64,000 nt of DNA from Absidia repens (taxonomy: Eukaryota; Mucoromycota; Mucoromycetes; Mucorales; Cunninghamellaceae): NCBI GenBank assembly GCA_002105175.1, contig MCGE01000001.1:1612001-1676000 (forward strand), read 5' to 3'. Position 1 is the stretch's first letter, and each line of letters begins with the position of its first letter. Under the pieces are notes generated by a model. The model had not been told where the DNA came from and ran no database searches. It was given only the letters and a program-made list of their open reading frames with translations. Both the position numbers and the translations under genes were made by a program. Of the stretch, positions 61,192 to 64,000 are shown one piece after another.

Positions 61192-61896
61192 CTAGTTTCC
61201 AGGGTAGTTGGTTTGTAAGGGCATAGGAAGTCCGGGAATCGCTTTGCCAACTAATGCAGATTTGAAGTCGCCAGAATTGCTATGTGAAAGTTTTTGTTTT
61301 TTGTCTTTTTTCTTACTAGATATTTCTTTAGACCCCGTCGACAACTCTTGAAAAGTTTGAAGTCTCTTCTGTGATCATGACGCCTAATTGACGAAATCTA
61401 CTTGGTTTTTAATTTTTACTTGTATGTGAGAGAACAGTAGTTTGATTAGTTTTCTACAGAGGTTAGTGTTTATTTTTTGAACTTTAATTATTTTATGTTT
61501 GTATCGTGTATGTTGTGTATGTATTATTACCGATTTTCTTAATAAAGGCGCCTTTTACATGCGTTATTTAACTTTGACTTGTATTTTTTCTGATATGTTA
61601 AATTTTGTTATTTCCGTCAACATTAAAACGAACGAATCTTACATAAATTTCTGAAAATTAATATTTTTCGCCTTTATTTCAAGTATGAGGTGTCCATCTG
61701 TCTGGGATTGTTTGATATAAATATAATCGCACTGGATAGCCCATGCTTTGACATTTATCTTTTCAAAGACTGTACCACACTGTAATATCACATTGTAGAG
61801 ACCGGACGAAGCTCTTAGCCCAAGCTCACACATCATAAAAACAGTAAGAAGGTACATCTTTTGCCAGCATACATCCACGGGAATCCAGAATAGCAA
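61192..61896 (-). CDS. Unrecognised spliced protein, 5' end uncertain
   Basis: Three minus-strand exons join in phase: up to 61896-61643 (ending KNINFQKF plus two bases at a GTAAGA donor), 61453-61420 (IKLIKLLFSHIQ, acceptor CTGTAG, donor GTAAAA) and 61368-61192 (acceptor ATCACAG, TAG stop). With Met at 61896 the product is about 154 aa. The middle contains AIQCDYIYIKQSQTDGHLI; the last exon has a Lys-rich stretch (SSKKKDKKQKL, possible nuclear signal) and ends ALVGKAIPGLPMPLQTNYPG. The amino-terminal part is the weakest, and upstream exons may exist (a protein-like piece near 62100-62250, minus strand, reads SIQEEIIIKEKTTNHPSL). No family is recognised; a transposon-derived origin is possible. 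Confidence 0.45.
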
Positions 61897-62770
61897 ACTC
61901 TTTTTTCAGTTATGCCAAGAAAACATTCAGGGCGGAGTTAGGGTATCCTTTTTTCTTTTTTTTTTTTTTTGCCCATGCCAAAATCTCATAATTGATTGGT
62001 TTCATGATCATTAAAGGCGCATGATGTCAGTCATACAAAACTTCCAAAAGAAACCAAAATGGCAAGCATTTCCATCATATTCGTATCACCACTTAAGTTT
62101 GTTGCCTCACGTGCGATTGAACCCCACTTTTTCCAAGTTTCGGGTTGTGGAAATTAAATATTAGACTATGTTTTTTCTCACCTAATGAAGGATGATTTGT
62201 TGTTTTTTCTTTTATTATTATTTCTTCTTGGATAGAAAAATCATCTGTTGGTTTATTGGTATATATGAATATCAAGTCAATGAAAGTCATAAACTCGAAA
62301 TACGTAAAATACAGTACTCGAAGAGAAATCCTATCATAGCACGAGCGGTATAGTCCGCACGTCAGATATCGCATGAAGAAACGAAAGAATGATAAAGAAT
62401 TTCGGTGCTTTTTTACTGAATATAACGATGGTGTTAAGATAAAGTGAGAAAATCAATCTTGTTTTTATATGGACGAAACTAGGGAAAAAAAAACGTAAGC
62501 ATCCCAGCGTATCATTGGTCTGATGAACGCCATTTACCCTAGTAAACTCCTACAATCTTTCTCTCACCAGCCAAAACCTATGGCCCAAAGCTTTAAAAAA
62601 CATCGCGCATTATTATCCATATTAGGTAATGATGTGTCACCCTCCATTTGTTACTGAGATTCATGCCATTGTGTACGTTTCCCCTCATTAAACTTTGTCT
62701 ATGATGCGTCTTTTATATATAAGGTATCACTTTCTCTCCTATTTTGAATTTTATTATTATTTCTTTACCG

Positions 62771-62801
<31 letters not shown>

Positions 62802-62855
62802 TTTGTCTTCAACCTATACACACACTTTCTCCCATTGCTCTCACGACATTGAATT
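61897..62855. other. Intergenic and promoter region of the transporter
   Basis: Contains a possible upstream coding piece of the minus-strand gene near 62100-62250 and a T-run at 61956-61970. CT-rich and T-run DNA at 62770-62830 precedes the transporter start. No other gene was seen. Confidence 0.4.
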
Positions 62856-64000
62856 ATGGAATCTTCTGATAATAAAATCGAAGTGATCGAGAAAGAAGAA
62901 ATTGGAAAACATGTTGACTCTCTAACCAGCAATACCACCGACGAAGAGAGTTTAAACAAAACCTTTGTTTATTCCGCTGAAGAAAAAAGCTAGTCAAGAA
63001 ATTATCGTTGTCTCTTTTACCAGTAGTATGGTGTATTATTTTTGTACAAGTAAGTGACAAGTAGAAGAAGTAAAAAGGATAGGGGTGATATGAGGAGGAT
63101 CAACTCATGCACACCTCCTACATGCATTATGATAGTTTGTCGACAAATCAATGCTTTCGGTTGCAGCTGTGACAGGGCTCTTACCAGACATTGGCATGGA
63201 TTCATCACAATATAGTTGGGCATCTTCTATTGTCTATTTAGGCTATCTTGTCTACCAAAGTATGTTTACAAAAAAAAAAAAAAAAAAAAAAGAAAAAGGG
63301 GTGAGCCAAAAGGGGGATATGCATGAATACTATATTAAAACCCCGTTCTGGTTTTGTTTCTTTCTTTAGTTCCCAACAATATCTTAATTCAACGTTTACC
63401 GCACGCCAAATACCTTGGTGTTCTTATTATACTATGGGGAATTGTTGTTTGTGCCACTACTGCCGCACACACATTTAAACAATTAATGGCGTTACGGTTT
63501 TTATTAGGGTAAGTTGGGGTCTGTGGGAAACTATTACAACTATAGATACTAGCCAATTTTAATCATTCTCCGCTCCAACGTAAAAAATTCTTTTTTTCTT
63601 CCCCCTTTCCCTTCATAGGCTGTTTGAAGCTGGAAGTAATCCCGTTTTATATATCATCTTGAATGCACTTTACCGACGATCAGAACAATCTGCTGTATTT
63701 GGTTTTATGCTCATGTCCTCTGGTAGCGGATCTGCGATCGGCTCCCTCATTGGCTTTGGCATAACAACAACTCTTGATAATGTCAACGGCTGGCGTGCTT
63801 GGCGATGGTAAGAGTCCTCTGCCCCTTGTCCTCCCCCCCCCTCCACGTCCTCAACTCACCGAATAACACAAGACGAAGATCATTCACAACAAAAACTTAT
63901 ATTAACGGACCTCTATGTTTTTTGAATCATTTAGGGGTTATTTGATCTTTGGTGTGGTGACGGTCTTTTTGGGTATTGTGGTCTTCTTTTTACTGATTGA
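62856..64000 (+). CDS. MFS transporter, Dal5/allantoate permease type, partial and apparently frameshifted
   Basis: Exon 1 starts with ATG at 62856, and exons follow at 63136-63259, 63370-63508, 63619-63807 and 63935 to the window end. The polar N-terminus is followed by the family's EEKKLVKK-type start of helix 1, then FVQFVDKSMLSVAAVTGLLPD, a helix with QYSWASSIVYLGYL, IQRLPHAKYLG, MALRFLLGLFEAGSNP and a further helix near the edge. These fit anion:cation symporters of the Dal5 group, which move allantoate, vitamins or other organic anions across the plasma membrane. Reading from the ATG runs into TAG at 62991; the downstream frame fits if the A6 run at 62983-62988 had one more A. An intron 62913-62989 would also restore the frame but has a poor acceptor and removes the conserved EEKK. 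Confidence 0.75.

Noticed and set aside
1..64000. CRISPR arrays, rRNA genes, bacterial operons or phage modules
   Set aside because: No regularly spaced direct repeats with unique spacers, no rRNA sequence, and all supported genes are intron-containing eukaryotic genes.

Overview
This window is nuclear DNA of a filamentous fungus, most likely an early-diverging one (Mucoromycota). The genes are split by many short GT...AG introns (about 45-190 nt), often ending in TAG after a T-rich stretch, with AATAAA-type signals behind the stops and long poly(A)/poly(T) tracts in introns and spacers. Proteins include a Chs3-type chitin synthase, Svf1, Snx41/Atg20, a Cdc4/Mlc1-type myosin light chain and a Dal5-type transporter. 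No rRNA, tRNA, CRISPR or bacterial-type operon was seen. Gene models were joined by hand: for each full-length model the exon phases add up to a whole number of codons. Assignment to Mucoromycota is an inference.

Layout. 1-500: possible last exon of an upstream gene. 1.3-7.5 kb (+): a 15-exon fusion of fatty acyl-CoA reductase with a PlsB/DHAPAT-like acyltransferase. 8.0-9.9 kb (-): UCH37-type deubiquitinase. 9.9-24.1 kb: AT-rich, gene-poor block of transposon remains, with a foldback element split by a Merlin-like transposon, one LTR with matched ends, dispersed repeats and decayed coding fragments. 24.3-26.9 kb (-): alpha/beta-hydrolase fused to a tyrosine-phosphatase-like domain. 27-30.6 kb: repeats and coding-like fragments. 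30.6-44.0 kb (+): a compact run of five genes: secreted aspartic protease, kelch membrane protein, Svf1, a Trp-repeat (GW/WG) disordered protein, and a second hydrolase-phosphatase that is an inverted paralogue of the first. 45.6-50.3 kb (-): chitin synthase. 51.8-53.2 kb (+): Pho13-type HAD phosphatase. 53.5-54.5 kb (+): myosin essential light chain. 56.8-59.2 kb (-): Snx41/Atg20 sorting nexin. 61.2-61.9 kb (-): a short unrecognised spliced gene. 62.9 kb to the end (+): MFS transporter, cut by the window and carrying an apparent one-base frameshift.

Functional themes. Several genes concern lipids and membranes (acyl reductase/acyltransferase, Svf1, sorting nexin) and cell wall or cytokinesis (chitin synthase, myosin light chain). 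There is no sign that they form one pathway. The clearest structural story is the inverted duplication of the hydrolase-phosphatase gene, with exon structure and 3' region conserved, on either side of about 14 kb. Two dispersed repeat families, one rich in AATAAA motifs, occur in both orientations in the spacers.
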